Part shown: positions 32,901 to 43,216 of the stretch, one piece after another | How the letters are laid out: the number at the start of each line of letters is the position of its first letter | Numbering within the stretch: the stretch's first letter is position 1 | Notes under the pieces: model-generated | Told to the model about the DNA's origin: nothing | Databases searched by the model: none | What the model saw: only the letters and a program-made list of their open reading frames with translations | Source: Endotrypanum monterogeii | Lineage: Eukaryota > Euglenozoa > Kinetoplastea > Trypanosomatida > Trypanosomatidae | Length of the DNA: 64,000 bases | Reading direction: 5' to 3' | Assembly (NCBI GenBank): GCA_000333855.2 | Contig: CM007320.1 | Span: forward strand, 1,636,448-1,700,447 | Made by a program: the position numbers and the translations under genes

Positions 32901-33381
32901 ATTCACAAGGAGAATGTCAGATAGATGGAGATAGAGACAGGGGGAAAAAAAAATGGGGATCGACAACCAGCAGTACAACACCACACCGGAAAAAAAAATA
33001 CCACTCGGGAAACGCGCACAAGAAGCGGGTGAGATCGAGAAAGACAGATACTAGGAAAAAAAAAGAAAATAATGAAATCTTCCGAAAAAAAAAAGCGTAA
33101 AGAGGGAAATGAAGACGATGAAGAGGAGAGGATAGTCTCCAGGAGAGCGCACGAGGCAAACACACACAGAAAATGTTTCACGGAACGAGAAAAAATAATA
33201 ATCCCATTCACTGCAAGGATGCGGATGAGGAAACCCCTCGGAAACAAAAAAACTCACGATATCCGCCCTACCCCTCTACTCATTCCCCATGCAAAGCTCA
33301 TGCCAAGATGTAAAGTATACTGTGGTACACGCTGACGTCCTCAGCACCGATCCCTGACACAACACGTTTTTTTTTTTTGTC
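29950..33381. other. Large spacer between phosphatase and kinesin A
   Basis: No convincing gene in 3.4 kb. The plus strand is purine-rich with many A8-A12 runs. A CA run lies at 30420-30445 and a GTA trinucleotide run at 32788-32809. An open minus-strand segment at 31274-31729 starts only at TTG and matches nothing I recognise. The size suggests a long kinesin 3' UTR. Confidence 0.55.
32788..32809. repeat. (GTA)7 trinucleotide repeat
   Basis: Short perfect TAG/GTA run on the plus strand. Confidence 0.9.
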
Positions 33382-35151
33382 TTACGTGCTGAAGCCAAAC
33401 ACTTCAAACGTAAAAAGATGATGAGTGCTGAAATGCGAAATCACCTCTGCTGAGAGTTGTGGCAGCTCGAACTGCTTTGTGAGGTTCCAACGCGGACTAG
33501 ATGTGTCCTCTGCAGTGCTCGTGGTGAAGTAGCGGTCTTCCTGGTCGAAAAGCAACGAAAGTTTGCAGAACGAATGTCGACAGAACTGAGGCGGGAGGCC
33601 GTCAGCACCTACTATACGCAGGCAGAACTTAAGGCTGCGCCCCACCAGCTCCATCGGGTCACTACGCACCGCGCCCTCGCCGCCCAAAGAGAACAACTGA
33701 ACATTCAATGTGGAAGTTGTCAGTTGGCCGTTCTCGGCCAGCAAGGCGAGCCTGTATGCCCGTTGTTCTCCTCTGAACACGCTACGCAGCGAGATAGCAC
33801 ACCGACCCTTGTAGAACAGAAACGAGGCTTCGTTGTCTAGAACCCATATCATCCGTTTTTCAGCCGCCTCCACTCGGCGCCGGAGGGCGATATTGCCCAG
33901 CTCAATATGCTGCACAGTGCTACGCAGTCGCTGCTCCGCCGCCTCCTGCGAACGTGCAGTCTGAACGGCTAGACGAAGTGCATCGCGCTCCTCCTGCATC
34001 CCAGCTACCACCACCTCTTTCGCATCACGCACCGCCGCTAAGTTGTCCAACTCCTTCTCTAAGCGTCCTACAACAGCCCTCAGCTCCTTTAATTCTATCT
34101 TCTTCAATGCGCTGTTCACCTTGGCCTTGTTGGTGATCGCCATCGCGTTGGTAGCATAGTCCAGAGTGGAGATGGACTCTGTCAAGTTGAACGCTGTTGG
34201 CGATACCGTCGCCAGCATCCACGTCTTGCTGTTCCCCCCGAAGCTTTCGGACAAGAGTCGCGTCAGCTTCGACTCGCGCAGCGAAATGAAGCCGTCGCTG
34301 CCCTTGCGTTCGCTGAACGAGTTCAGCGCGCGCCCCAGCATCAGCAGCGAGTGATTGATCTTCTTTGCCTCCTCGAACTGCTGGCCGCTAGACTCCGTCT
34401 TTGTCTGCCGCTCACTCCCTGCAAGGTCCACCACCGAAACAACGCACTCCAGGTCCTTCCTCTCTACGGAAGCGAACTCCTGAGACAGCACAATCTGCAT
34501 TATCGCATGCGACCGCGAGCTGGTCTCATTCATCCTAGTCTCCGCCGTCTGCCTGTTCGCATTGCCCTTCCGCAGCAGCTCTATCATCCGCTCTGCACTC
34601 AGCACTTGGTGTACGCTCGCGCCACGCACATACACGCGCCGGTTCGGGTCCTCGTGGATCTCCAGTGACTCCGGCTCCTGTCCGCGCTGCCGCGGCGCAA
34701 GCAGGTCGCGTACTTTCTCCATGTATACCTCAATCATCGACAGCGACACCTTGATCGTCAAGTCTCCGTCCTCATCCACCCTCCGCTGCGCCTCATCGAA
34801 CAGGCAACGCACGAGCCGCGGCGCTACACCAGCGCCTTCTTCGCTCTCCAAATCCCCCAGTAGGCTGTGTGTTTTGCCGCTCCCCGTCTGCCCGTATGCA
34901 AGCAGACCTACGTTGAATCCCTTGTACGCCTCTTCGAGCATCGGCAGCCCGATCGTCTCGAACACCTCCGCCTGTTCGCCGCAGAACACATGGTCGAACC
35001 GGTACGCACGCCTCACCTTTTGCTCGTCATCGATAACGACACTACACCCCTCGACACCACGAACCACAACCTTGCTGCTGTTTCGGTCGCTTTTTCCCAC
35101 GGGCCGGATACGCACAGACACCTGCACACGGGATCTTCCATCGTCGGACAT
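33382..35151 (-). CDS. Kinesin-3-like motor protein A with divergent tail
   Basis: 589 residues from the ATG at 35151 (a longer frame upstream uses a non-ATG start and reads through the TA-repeat side, so it was rejected). ATP-driven microtubule motor. Motor domain 1-346: P-loop GQTGSGKT (87-94), switch I NETSSRSH (208-215), switch II DLAGSE (242-247), ending at KAKVN. A coiled coil follows (about 350-440). The C-terminal part holds a C2-like module (LKFCLRIVGADGLPP through a final FEVFGF), as seen after the motor in kinesin-3 proteins. The nucleotide sequence of most of the motor (34113-35034) is identical to that of kinesin B at 36922-38697, while neck, coil and tail differ completely at the nucleotide level. 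Confidence 0.94.
   Translation of the reverse strand: MSDDGRSRVQVSVRIRPVGKSDRNSSKVVVRGVEGCSVVIDDEQKVRRAYRFDHVFCGEQAEVFETIGLPMLEEAYKGFNVGLLAYGQTGSGKTHSLLGDLESEEGAGVAPRLVRCLFDEAQRRVDEDGDLTIKVSLSMIEVYMEKVRDLLAPRQRGQEPESLEIHEDPNRRVYVRGASVHQVLSAERMIELLRKGNANRQTAETRMNETSSRSHAIMQIVLSQEFASVERKDLECVVSVVDLAGSERQTKTESSGQQFEEAKKINHSLLMLGRALNSFSERKGSDGFISLRESKLTRLLSESFGGNSKTWMLATVSPTAFNLTESISTLDYATNAMAITNKAKVNSALKKIELKELRAVVGRLEKELDNLAAVRDAKEVVVAGMQEERDALRLAVQTARSQEAAEQRLRSTVQHIELGNIALRRRVEAAEKRMIWVLDNEASFLFYKGRCAISLRSVFRGEQRAYRLALLAENGQLTTSTLNVQLFSLGGEGAVRSDPMELVGRSLKFCLRIVGADGLPPQFCRHSFCKLSLLFDQEDRYFTTSTAEDTSSPRWNLTKQFELPQLSAEVISHFSTHHLFTFEVFGFST
34113..35034 (-). repeat. Identical 922-bp kinesin motor block, copy A
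   Basis: Matches 37653-38574 base for base (offset 3,540), with abrupt loss of identity at both ends. Confidence 0.96.
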
Positions 35152-36921
35152 GGTTGGGTTGGGTTGGGTCAAAATGCAGATTGATTTTCTTTGCCAATTT
35201 ATTGAGGAAAGAAGAGAAAGGAAATCAGTCACAGCAAAAATAAAAACTGGGAGAATCTGTGCGTGTATCCGTGCGCAGATATGTAGCTGTTTTCTTCCGA
35301 CTCTCACAAGAGGTCTACAATAGGAAAATAACACATGCGTGGATACTGTACACAAAACGAAAAACACACAGTAGCAGCGGAAAAGGCTGAGGATAGATGA
35401 TATATATATATATATATATACTGTTTATATAGTGTATAGGCCTATGTTCACAGGCTCGATTGCGTAGTACGCATGGACCAAGGCCAGCGGATGGATGGGG
35501 AGGAGAGAGTCGAAAGGACAAATGGAAAGAAAAAAAAAAAAGGTGGGTGGGGGGGGGGGGGGGGGAGGGAAGGTGGCAAGAGACTCTTGTGTGTGCAACC
35601 CTTGGGGACGTCTTTCTCTCACGGTGAGGAAGAGGGTAGTTTACCAGACGATCGTAAAAGACTACAGATTCCCAACGCCGTGACAAGAAAGGATTCTCTA
35701 AGACCCCAAAGTCAGATGTCTATTAGACCACCAATGTCCCCAGAAGGCGGGGGAGGGGAAAAAAAAACACGCGTGTGACTACCGGTGCAAAACTATAATG
35801 TGAAAAGGTGATATTACAGGGTCCCAGAATTTTAAAAAAAGCGTAGCAGCGAAGAACACGAGATGAAATACATACGCATATTAACGGACAAAAAAAAGTT
35901 TAGCGGAAAAAAGAAAAAGAGAAGTGTCTCTCTGGCTACAACTCCAAGGTGCCGCTGTGGCAAGAGTGAGTGCGCTGCAGTGATCACCTGTATGGTTGTG
36001 CGCTTGCAGGTGCGGAAACCCGTCGAAGTTACCAAATGGAAGCTGCAACGCAAAATATTTGTGCGTGTGTGTGTGTGTGTGTGTGTATGTGTGCAGGTCA
36101 TTATGTGACACGCGGACCCATCAGAGAAAGAGATGGAAGGGTGAAAAAGCGAAGAAGAAACGCTACCTGAAAGGGGCGAGAGAGTCATGGAAGATCAAGC
36201 GCGCGTAAAAGATTGCCGTCAACAGGTCTCCATGAATGTAGGTGCGCGCTGCTCAACAAGAGGGGGAAAGAAGTAAGCAGGATACCTTGAGAGATAAAAC
36301 AAAGCGAAACGATGGTCTGGCACCCCCAGCTGTATCTCATGACCGCTTGCGCCTACTACAGGAAACGAGTTCCAAAAAGGGAGGGAGTCTGAACGGGAAG
36401 CTTAGCGAGATAAGAAGTGCAGATCAGTTTCCTTTGCGTTTTCCGACTGTATTATGGGCAGAGGCTAAACTGTACACTAGAAGAGTGGTGTGCGTCACCG
36501 TAAGCGGGTACACAGGCATGGAAATGAAAACAATCATAGTCGGAAAGGGAAATACAGTCACAGACGATTGCCGCCCTTGAGTACGACAACCTCAGAAACA
36601 GGGTCCTGCTCAGCGCAAAGCGCTGGGAGAGGGCTTTGCAAGATAAAAAAAAATCTGGTCAAATTACTTGAAGCACTAAAAAAAAAAAAGCAAAGCATCA
36701 AAGCAGCTGAACAGGACAGAGATAAAGCTTTCGGGCTCAACTTCGCAAACTTGCTATGCGGAGGTTCACAAGGACAGTATAAAACAGGCAGGTCCCGCCG
36801 CAGACTGAAAGTCTCACGAAGCAGCATGGTTACAAGCATGCTTGTTTGAGACCAGGACACACCACTACAACTACGCAGAAGCCATTCTCCGAAGCGCTGA
36901 ACTGGCGACTTCGGCCTTTTT
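35152..36921. other. Spacer between kinesin A and kinesin B
   Basis: No gene seen. Contains (TA)10 at 35401-35420, a 17-G run at 35549-35565, a GT run at 36064-36090 and A runs. Serves as the kinesin A 5' region and kinesin B 3' UTR. Confidence 0.6.
35549..35565 (+). repeat. G17 homopolymer
   Basis: Seventeen G in a row on the plus strand, preceded by GGTGGGT; the minus-strand transcript would carry C17. Confidence 0.9.
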
Positions 36922-38697
36922 TCACTCCGGAAGGCATTGCACCTCTGCATCCCCCTTTTCGAGCGCTTTCTCAGAGACGCTGGTGATGCCCTCCACTTGA
37001 AGGTAAAGCACATCGGCGGAAAAAAAGCGCTGCAGCTCATTCGTCATAGGACCAAAGACGTAAACCTGTTTGAAATTGAACTTTGGATTTCCGCCGTTCG
37101 GAGAGACAATGGGTGTAGAAACTCGACTACACGCCTGCCCTTCGAACCACACCGCAACGCGCACACCATCCGTAGCGAAATCCGGGAGATGATGCAATTC
37201 CACGAGCTCTACAATCACCATCACGTCCATGGTTTCTGTGAGCTGCACATGAATGTTGCACTGTAGCAACGGAGGTGGTCCGACAAGATCATACAGCGGC
37301 ACCACAAGCGTAGTTACTTCGTAGGAGCCTAATGGAATAGAACAGAGCGAGGTTTTGCACGTGCCCGAGAAACACACAAGAGGCGTGCCTACTCCCTCTT
37401 GGCTCGCGTCCGCCAGCCTCGATACCATGTTTGATACCAGAATGTCACGGTCCTTGAGCGCCTCCTCAAGCTCCACTTCCATATGAGAATCATTAAGACT
37501 TATCAGCTCCCTATTGAGGACTACTATCTCCGCCCTCAACTCGGCTGCAGCACTTTCGTACTTATTAATCAAGTCCCTCTCACGCTCTACAGCACCATCG
37601 AGATACTCTCGTAATTTGACCAGATCACTATACTCCAGATCTCTCGAACTCTTGTTCACCTTGGCCTTGTTGGTGATCGCCATCGCGTTGGTAGCATAGT
37701 CCAGAGTGGAGATGGACTCTGTCAAGTTGAACGCTGTTGGCGATACCGTCGCCAGCATCCACGTCTTGCTGTTCCCCCCGAAGCTTTCGGACAAGAGTCG
37801 CGTCAGCTTCGACTCGCGCAGCGAAATGAAGCCGTCGCTGCCCTTGCGTTCGCTGAACGAGTTCAGCGCGCGCCCCAGCATCAGCAGCGAGTGATTGATC
37901 TTCTTTGCCTCCTCGAACTGCTGGCCGCTAGACTCCGTCTTTGTCTGCCGCTCACTCCCTGCAAGGTCCACCACCGAAACAACGCACTCCAGGTCCTTCC
38001 TCTCTACGGAAGCGAACTCCTGAGACAGCACAATCTGCATTATCGCATGCGACCGCGAGCTGGTCTCATTCATCCTAGTCTCCGCCGTCTGCCTGTTCGC
38101 ATTGCCCTTCCGCAGCAGCTCTATCATCCGCTCTGCACTCAGCACTTGGTGTACGCTCGCGCCACGCACATACACGCGCCGGTTCGGGTCCTCGTGGATC
38201 TCCAGTGACTCCGGCTCCTGTCCGCGCTGCCGCGGCGCAAGCAGGTCGCGTACTTTCTCCATGTATACCTCAATCATCGACAGCGACACCTTGATCGTCA
38301 AGTCTCCGTCCTCATCCACCCTCCGCTGCGCCTCATCGAACAGGCAACGCACGAGCCGCGGCGCTACACCAGCGCCTTCTTCGCTCTCCAAATCCCCCAG
38401 TAGGCTGTGTGTTTTGCCGCTCCCCGTCTGCCCGTATGCAAGCAGACCTACGTTGAATCCCTTGTACGCCTCTTCGAGCATCGGCAGCCCGATCGTCTCG
38501 AACACCTCCGCCTGTTCGCCGCAGAACACATGGTCGAACCGGTACGCACGCCTCACCTTTTGCTCGTCATCGATGACGACACTACCGCTATCGCCAGCGG
38601 AGAGTACAATTTTACCATTGCTTTGGTCACCTTTTCCCACGGGCCGGATACGTACAGACACCTGCACACGCGAAGAATTTTCTGAGACGAGACTCAT
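36922..38697 (-). CDS. Kinesin-3-like motor protein B with divergent tail
   Basis: 591 residues from the ATG at 38697. Motor domain is the same as kinesin A apart from the first ~40 residues: MSLVSENSS and a different beta1-beta2 loop between VRIRPVGK and VVIDDEQ. After KAKVN the chain changes to a separate coiled coil (about 350-430) and a C2-like C-terminal module with the NPKFNFKQVYVF and LYLQVEG blocks typical of kinesin-3 tails. Cargo preference should therefore differ from kinesin A while motor behaviour is the same. It lies 5' of kinesin A in the transcription order. Confidence 0.94.
   Translation of the reverse strand: MSLVSENSSRVQVSVRIRPVGKGDQSNGKIVLSAGDSGSVVIDDEQKVRRAYRFDHVFCGEQAEVFETIGLPMLEEAYKGFNVGLLAYGQTGSGKTHSLLGDLESEEGAGVAPRLVRCLFDEAQRRVDEDGDLTIKVSLSMIEVYMEKVRDLLAPRQRGQEPESLEIHEDPNRRVYVRGASVHQVLSAERMIELLRKGNANRQTAETRMNETSSRSHAIMQIVLSQEFASVERKDLECVVSVVDLAGSERQTKTESSGQQFEEAKKINHSLLMLGRALNSFSERKGSDGFISLRESKLTRLLSESFGGNSKTWMLATVSPTAFNLTESISTLDYATNAMAITNKAKVNKSSRDLEYSDLVKLREYLDGAVERERDLINKYESAAAELRAEIVVLNRELISLNDSHMEVELEEALKDRDILVSNMVSRLADASQEGVGTPLVCFSGTCKTSLCSIPLGSYEVTTLVVPLYDLVGPPPLLQCNIHVQLTETMDVMVIVELVELHHLPDFATDGVRVAVWFEGQACSRVSTPIVSPNGGNPKFNFKQVYVFGPMTNELQRFFSADVLYLQVEGITSVSEKALEKGDAEVQCLPE
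37653..38574 (-). repeat. Identical 922-bp kinesin motor block, copy B
   Basis: Partner of 34113-35034; includes all silent positions. Confidence 0.96.
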
Positions 38698-39216
38698 TTG
38701 TAGGTAGAAATACTACCTCTTCCAAGATGAACTAACAACTGATGATTACAAACGTGCTCTCCTCAGTTAGGGTAGCAGGGAAAAAAAAAAGACCTCCATA
38801 GATCTCGTTCACACTTTTACGTTGAGAAATGAGGGAGGAAAGTAGTGTATAGCATTTGGAAACTTTTGTCGCAATCGATGGAGCCAGCTTCTTTCTTCCG
38901 TCGAGGCTGTAGAATCGTTCATTACCCTTTGTCCAACAAGAGACTAGCTGCGGAGGAAAGAAGACGGAAAGAGGAAAACGTCTGGGATCCGCTGTGTCTA
39001 TAAGTTTATTCCTCTTGGAGGATACCATTCAAGTGCAGCGTAGCTGTGAGGGTAAAGGGAGGGGTCTCTTCTAGTCAGAAAAGCAGCAATCCTTGATTCA
39101 TTGAAGGCTCTGTAAATTGTTATCAAATATTTTTTTTTAATTCAATTAGTATCGATCACATGAAATAGAAAAAAATGAATAGAAAAAGCATAATTGTTCC
39201 CAACGCTGAAACTGCC
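38698..39216. other. Spacer between kinesin B and eL39
   Basis: About 520 bases; no gene seen. Purine/pyrimidine asymmetry as in the rest of the array; T run at 39130-39138. Confidence 0.5.
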
Positions 39217-39372
39217 TTAGTAGTTCAGCTTCGTGCGACGCCAGTGGCGGCGCTTCTCGTTCCACTTGATGCGGTTACCAGTACGCAGACGAATCCAGTA
39301 AGGAACCGGCTTGTTCTGGTTCATCTTTTTCGCGTACTTCTTCTTCACGGCGAGAGGTTTGAAGCGGCCCAT
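39217..39372 (-). CDS. RPL39: 60S ribosomal protein eL39
   Basis: 51-residue protein, the expected size of eL39, a tiny basic protein lining the exit tunnel of the cytosolic large subunit. It starts [16 protein letters not shown], continues with the invariant [15 protein letters not shown] block and ends with the [20 protein letters not shown] tail. TAA stop is at 39217-39219. It is too short to stand out by length, but the family match is unambiguous. A weak acceptor (ATTATAG on the minus strand) lies about 20 bases upstream of the ATG. Confidence 0.96.
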
Positions 39373-40278
39373 TTTGTCCAGCTACTAGGAACTATAATTT
39401 TGATGTTGACAAAAGCAAATTTTGCGCAGTTTAATATCAGATTTTGAGGAGCGAAAGTAGATTAAGCATGAGATGTGTAGAAAGAAGGAGCCATAAATGT
39501 GTGAAGAAACAGAGAAATAGTAAAAGGGAGAAGACGATACCCCAAAGAGCATCGTGATTCGCCAACATGCAAAGCTTGCGATGCAAGGAGAAAAAACTTT
39601 GCGCGCGGAGTTTGACCACTGGCAGTTGTGACTGCTTCCGACAACAGAAAGAGATATTTGGCTGAAATGAGCGCATCTCCTTCCACAACGTTCTTGTGAC
39701 GGAAGCATGACGTTCGGGCTTGGGGTTGTAGTGATAAGATCCCGACCCATCTGAATTTAATCAGATTATTTTCATAATATTTTAGTGGGAACTATTTCGT
39801 ACGATAAAAGTGAACACAATGCTGCAGCATATCAAGAAAATATGTGCACTGAGATGTACAGAAAAGAGGCCATAAAAACAAATCTAATCGATACAGGGAA
39901 GACAGATTTCAGAGCGCATGCTAAACTCATACACACGAGAAATGAAACCCTGCAGCGCACATACATTTTCTGTAGGCTCCATCATGGGAGAAGAGATGAT
40001 GCAATAACAATGAAGGAAAACTGGACAGCAGAATCAAATATTCCCCTGTAGTGACTACGCCTGAATCTGCAACTTTTCATTGAGGGTCAAAAAGAGCCAA
40101 GAGATGTGAAAAGAATCAATATGTAATCACTACTCCAAAAAAAAAAAAATGCAAAGTCACAGCAACGTAGTGAAGGCACCTACGACACTGCCATAAGAGC
40201 GTGGCAGGAGAAATATTCAGTACGCGACGAGCGGCGCTAAATGTCACTCGTATAGGAATTCTTGATACTTGCTCGACT
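39373..40278. other. Spacer between eL39 and aspartyl aminopeptidase
   Basis: No gene seen in 0.9 kb; less repetitive than spacers further left. A run at 40137-40149. Confidence 0.5.
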
Positions 40279-41640
40279 TCACTCGCGCGGCTTTTCGTAA
40301 TTCACGAAAAAAGACTCGATAAGCTTCGTCATGTAGAATACGTCAAGAGTACCACACATCTCGCGAACACTGTGCATGCTGATCATAGGATTACCAATAT
40401 CGACCGTTTTTATACCTGAGAGTGACGATAAAATAGGTCCAATTGTCGAGCCGCAGGGAGAGTCGTTGCGCACCACAAACTCCTGAATAGGCACGTCGGC
40501 CTTCTTTGCCAAATTCTTCACCACAGCAGCTGTTAACCCGTTGGTTGCGTAACGGACATTGGCATTATATTTGATGACAGGTCCTTCATGAATAGCAGGT
40601 CGGTGTGCATTCTCGTGTTTATCGGCATAATTTGGGTGGCATCCATGTGCTCCATCAACAGAAAGAAGAAATGAGTTTGCAACCAAAGTAGCACGGAGGG
40701 TTTTGCTTTTGACAAAGTGCTCAATGATGTCGGGAACGAGCGTTCCAGCCGCCCCCTGGGGAGAACTGGATCCACATTCTTCGTGATCGAACAAGCACAC
40801 CATACGCACCATGGTATCATTCTCCAACATATTTGCATCAACAAGTGCCCTTACCGCGCAATAGCACGAAATTAGATTATCGAGGCGCGCTGAGAAAATA
40901 AACTCATCATGTATCCCACCTATCACCGCTGGCTGCGTATCAATGACGCTCAAATCGAAATCCACAATTTCTTCTGTGTTGCATTCAGCTGCTGTTGCAA
41001 TTGCTGCCATCAACGAAATGCAGTGATTCGACTTCGATCCATTCTTGTCAACACATTCTGCAATCTGGGCAGCCATTTGCGTAGAAATGACAGGAATCAA
41101 ATGAGACTCTTTGCTTGGGGAAAATGCTTCGCGATCCTTGGGGGAAGTCAAATGAATGGCTAGATTTGGGATGCGCATGATCGGCTTATCTATCCTGATA
41201 ATTTTCTGCTCCAGGCGTTCGCGTGAAATGATAACTCGGCCAGCAACTGTCAAATCACGATCAAACCAAGAATGCCACAGACCACCGCCATAGCACTGCA
41301 CCGCTACGCGCTGGTAATCGGAAGCAGTAGATCGTGTCCGGGGCTTGAGCAGAAAATTTGGGGAATCCGTATGGGCACCAACTATTTTTAAGCCGCTCGC
41401 TGCATCGTACTTGCCCCCCACTGCAAAGGCAACTATGCTTGATCCATTGCGTGTCAAGTAATACTTGCCGCCGGGCGCGATTTCCGGCCAATCCTTTCCT
41501 TCGTCAAGCTGCGTATAGCCGGCATCTTTCAAAATTGTGGCGACTGTTTGTACTGCATGAAATGGAGTAACTGCACGATTCAAAAACGTGACAAATTCGT
41601 TTGCCATCTTCACCACATGTTCAGACATAATCGTAGACAT
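40279..41640 (-). CDS. DNPEP: Aspartyl aminopeptidase (M18 metallopeptidase)
   Basis: 453 residues from the ATG at 41640, the family's usual length. A di-zinc exopeptidase that removes N-terminal Asp/Glu from peptides, normally cytosolic. Zinc ligands are in the expected places: GAHTDSP (88-94, His90), LDNL (253-256, Asp254), DHEECGS (285-291, catalytic Glu287 and ligand Glu288), and the C-terminal GNPMISMHSVRE block carrying a last His (about 428). No targeting peptide is visible. It is the first gene of the minus-strand array, next to the strand switch. The ATG chosen is the first after a pyrimidine-rich region. Confidence 0.95.
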   Translation of the reverse strand: MSTIMSEHVVKMANEFVTFLNRAVTPFHAVQTVATILKDAGYTQLDEGKDWPEIAPGGKYYLTRNGSSIVAFAVGGKYDAASGLKIVGAHTDSPNFLLKPRTRSTASDYQRVAVQCYGGGLWHSWFDRDLTVAGRVIISRERLEQKIIRIDKPIMRIPNLAIHLTSPKDREAFSPSKESHLIPVISTQMAAQIAECVDKNGSKSNHCISLMAAIATAAECNTEEIVDFDLSVIDTQPAVIGGIHDEFIFSARLDNLISCYCAVRALVDANMLENDTMVRMVCLFDHEECGSSSPQGAAGTLVPDIIEHFVKSKTLRATLVANSFLLSVDGAHGCHPNYADKHENAHRPAIHEGPVIKYNANVRYATNGLTAAVVKNLAKKADVPIQEFVVRNDSPCGSTIGPILSSLSGIKTVDIGNPMISMHSVREMCGTLDVFYMTKLIESFFVNYEKPRE

Positions 41641-43216
41641 TTTTTTTTAAATCGTGGAGAAAAAAAAGAGAATGGTAGGAATAGCAGGAAGTCAGCTTCA
41701 GGAAGGTGAGACTTCTCGGAAGGGAAAACCGTTTTTAAGAAGGGTGTAATTGGGGAAGATAAATTTACATAGGGAGGAATAGTAGTCATGTGAACATATT
41801 TTGAGCCAAAGGACTCACATACTTTTTCTTGAATTTCGTTCCCCTGTCTACGGGTATACCCAAAAATGTAAGTATTTTGTGTCCATAGAAGGGCAAAACG
41901 GTCCATTGCAATTAGAGTGGAGAAAGGCGTCAGTCAGGAGGGTCAGTACAACCTCTGGCTTCCCTTGAAAACGATTCATGAGCACGAAATTGTACTTCGC
42001 GGCCCTCAAAGTACACAGCGAGGTATTCAACAGTTAAGAAAAAGCTGCAGACTTTCTTTAGAGGTCATTATTCGCTCGATTTCTTGTTAGCTTCGGTCTA
42101 CATGGTATTTTTTTTCTTTTCTCCAATACTGTGACGCCTATACAGACTGTTGGATAGGAAAGGAAGTGAAGCGATACAAGATGAAGAAGTAGAGGGCCCC
42201 TGACACTTTCAGGGAAGTAGCTTGAAAGACTCTCCAGAGAGAAAGGAGAGACCTAAGTAAGCAGAAAGGCGCAATCTAGAAGTAAATCATAAATAGGTTG
42301 AGGCTGACATTACGGAGGCAATTTGCCTTTCACCACAGAAAAAAAAGTCAGCATAAATTTGCCCTTTCGTGACTATTAGAACTGTTTACCATTCCCAGGG
42401 TGATCACTATGCTCTCTTTAACCGTATTCAGTTGTCGACGTCGAGTGGGAATTTGTCAGCAAAGAGGAAGAAGGCCGCTGCTGATTCTTGTTCGAAACAT
42501 GTCATAAGGTGAGTGCACAGATCGAGCGACTCCCACATTTGCACTTTGACGACACTCGAGAAAAGCAAGAACGTTGTCTCCTATTTCAGCAGATTGCATC
42601 CAGAGAAGTGCAGAGACTATTTCTTCCCCCACGCTGTAGACATTCTCCCCAGTGACTAGACAGTTTTTTCCTGGTTTAACCTTCTTGACGTGTCCCTTCT
42701 CCCACCCCCCCCCCGCTTGCCTGTGGATACTTTGGAAGACCATTGCTCGTTTGAAGACTCTGGGACAGTGAAAGCAGGAGCAAGCGGAGAATACCTACTT
42801 ATGAGTGCATTCAGTTCTCTTGCGACGGGAGTAGGGGGGGGGCATTCTAGCTCTGGCCGAGATGCTTTTTTTTTTTCCAGGTCAACAGACACCTCAGTCA
42901 ATGCCCATGGCGATAGAAATGATACCGCCTTTCTCTCCTTACAGACGGTGCACCATCACAGCCATATTCAGAGAACTTCACGTAGGTTATTGCTGTTACT
43001 CTACTCTCCCGTACAGCAACTGGTCTACTGGAGTGTGCAGCACCGCTGTGAGACATGGGCCCAAGAGCTCACTGAGTTCCGTTATGTCGTTCGGAGAGCT
43101 GATGGACGAGGCTTCATGTTGAAATCGACCTCAGGTGCATCCCAGTAGTAATGTATTTCCAATTCCCTTCTCTCCTCTCGGGCCTTCCTTTAAATCCTCA
43201 ACAGAGTACATTCTCA
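41641..43216. promoter_or_regulatory. Divergent strand-switch region; likely bidirectional transcription start region
   Basis: The minus-strand array ends at its 5' side at 41640 and the plus-strand array begins at 43217, so both are transcribed away from this 1.6-kb region. In kinetoplastids such divergent switches are the pol II initiation sites, marked by histone variants rather than by TATA-type promoters. Visible here are a C10 tract (42705-42714), a G9 tract (42834-42842) and a T tract (42864-42873). No tRNA gene or conserved promoter element was found. Short open frames on both strands at 42.4-43.1 kb start at non-ATG codons or lack family resemblance. Confidence 0.75.
43157..43204 (+). 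promoter_or_regulatory. Predicted trans-splice acceptor of COQ7
   Basis: A pyrimidine-rich tract ends in CCTCAACAG (AG at 43203-43204), 12 bases before the ATG at 43217. It lies downstream of an in-frame ATG at 43151 and so rules that start out. Confidence 0.75.

Noticed and set aside
34562..35323. 253-codon plus-strand frame opposite the kinesin A motor, repeated opposite kinesin B
   Set aside because: Antisense shadow; the kinesin frame has all functional motifs.
36490..37040. Opposed open frames (plus 119, minus 160 codons) between the kinesins
   Set aside because: They overlap each other and the kinesin B C terminus; neither has a supported start or domain.
42690..43148. 152-codon plus-strand frame in the strand-switch region
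   Set aside because: Crosses T and G homopolymers, no family resemblance, and lies upstream of the COQ7 splice acceptor without its own clear one.
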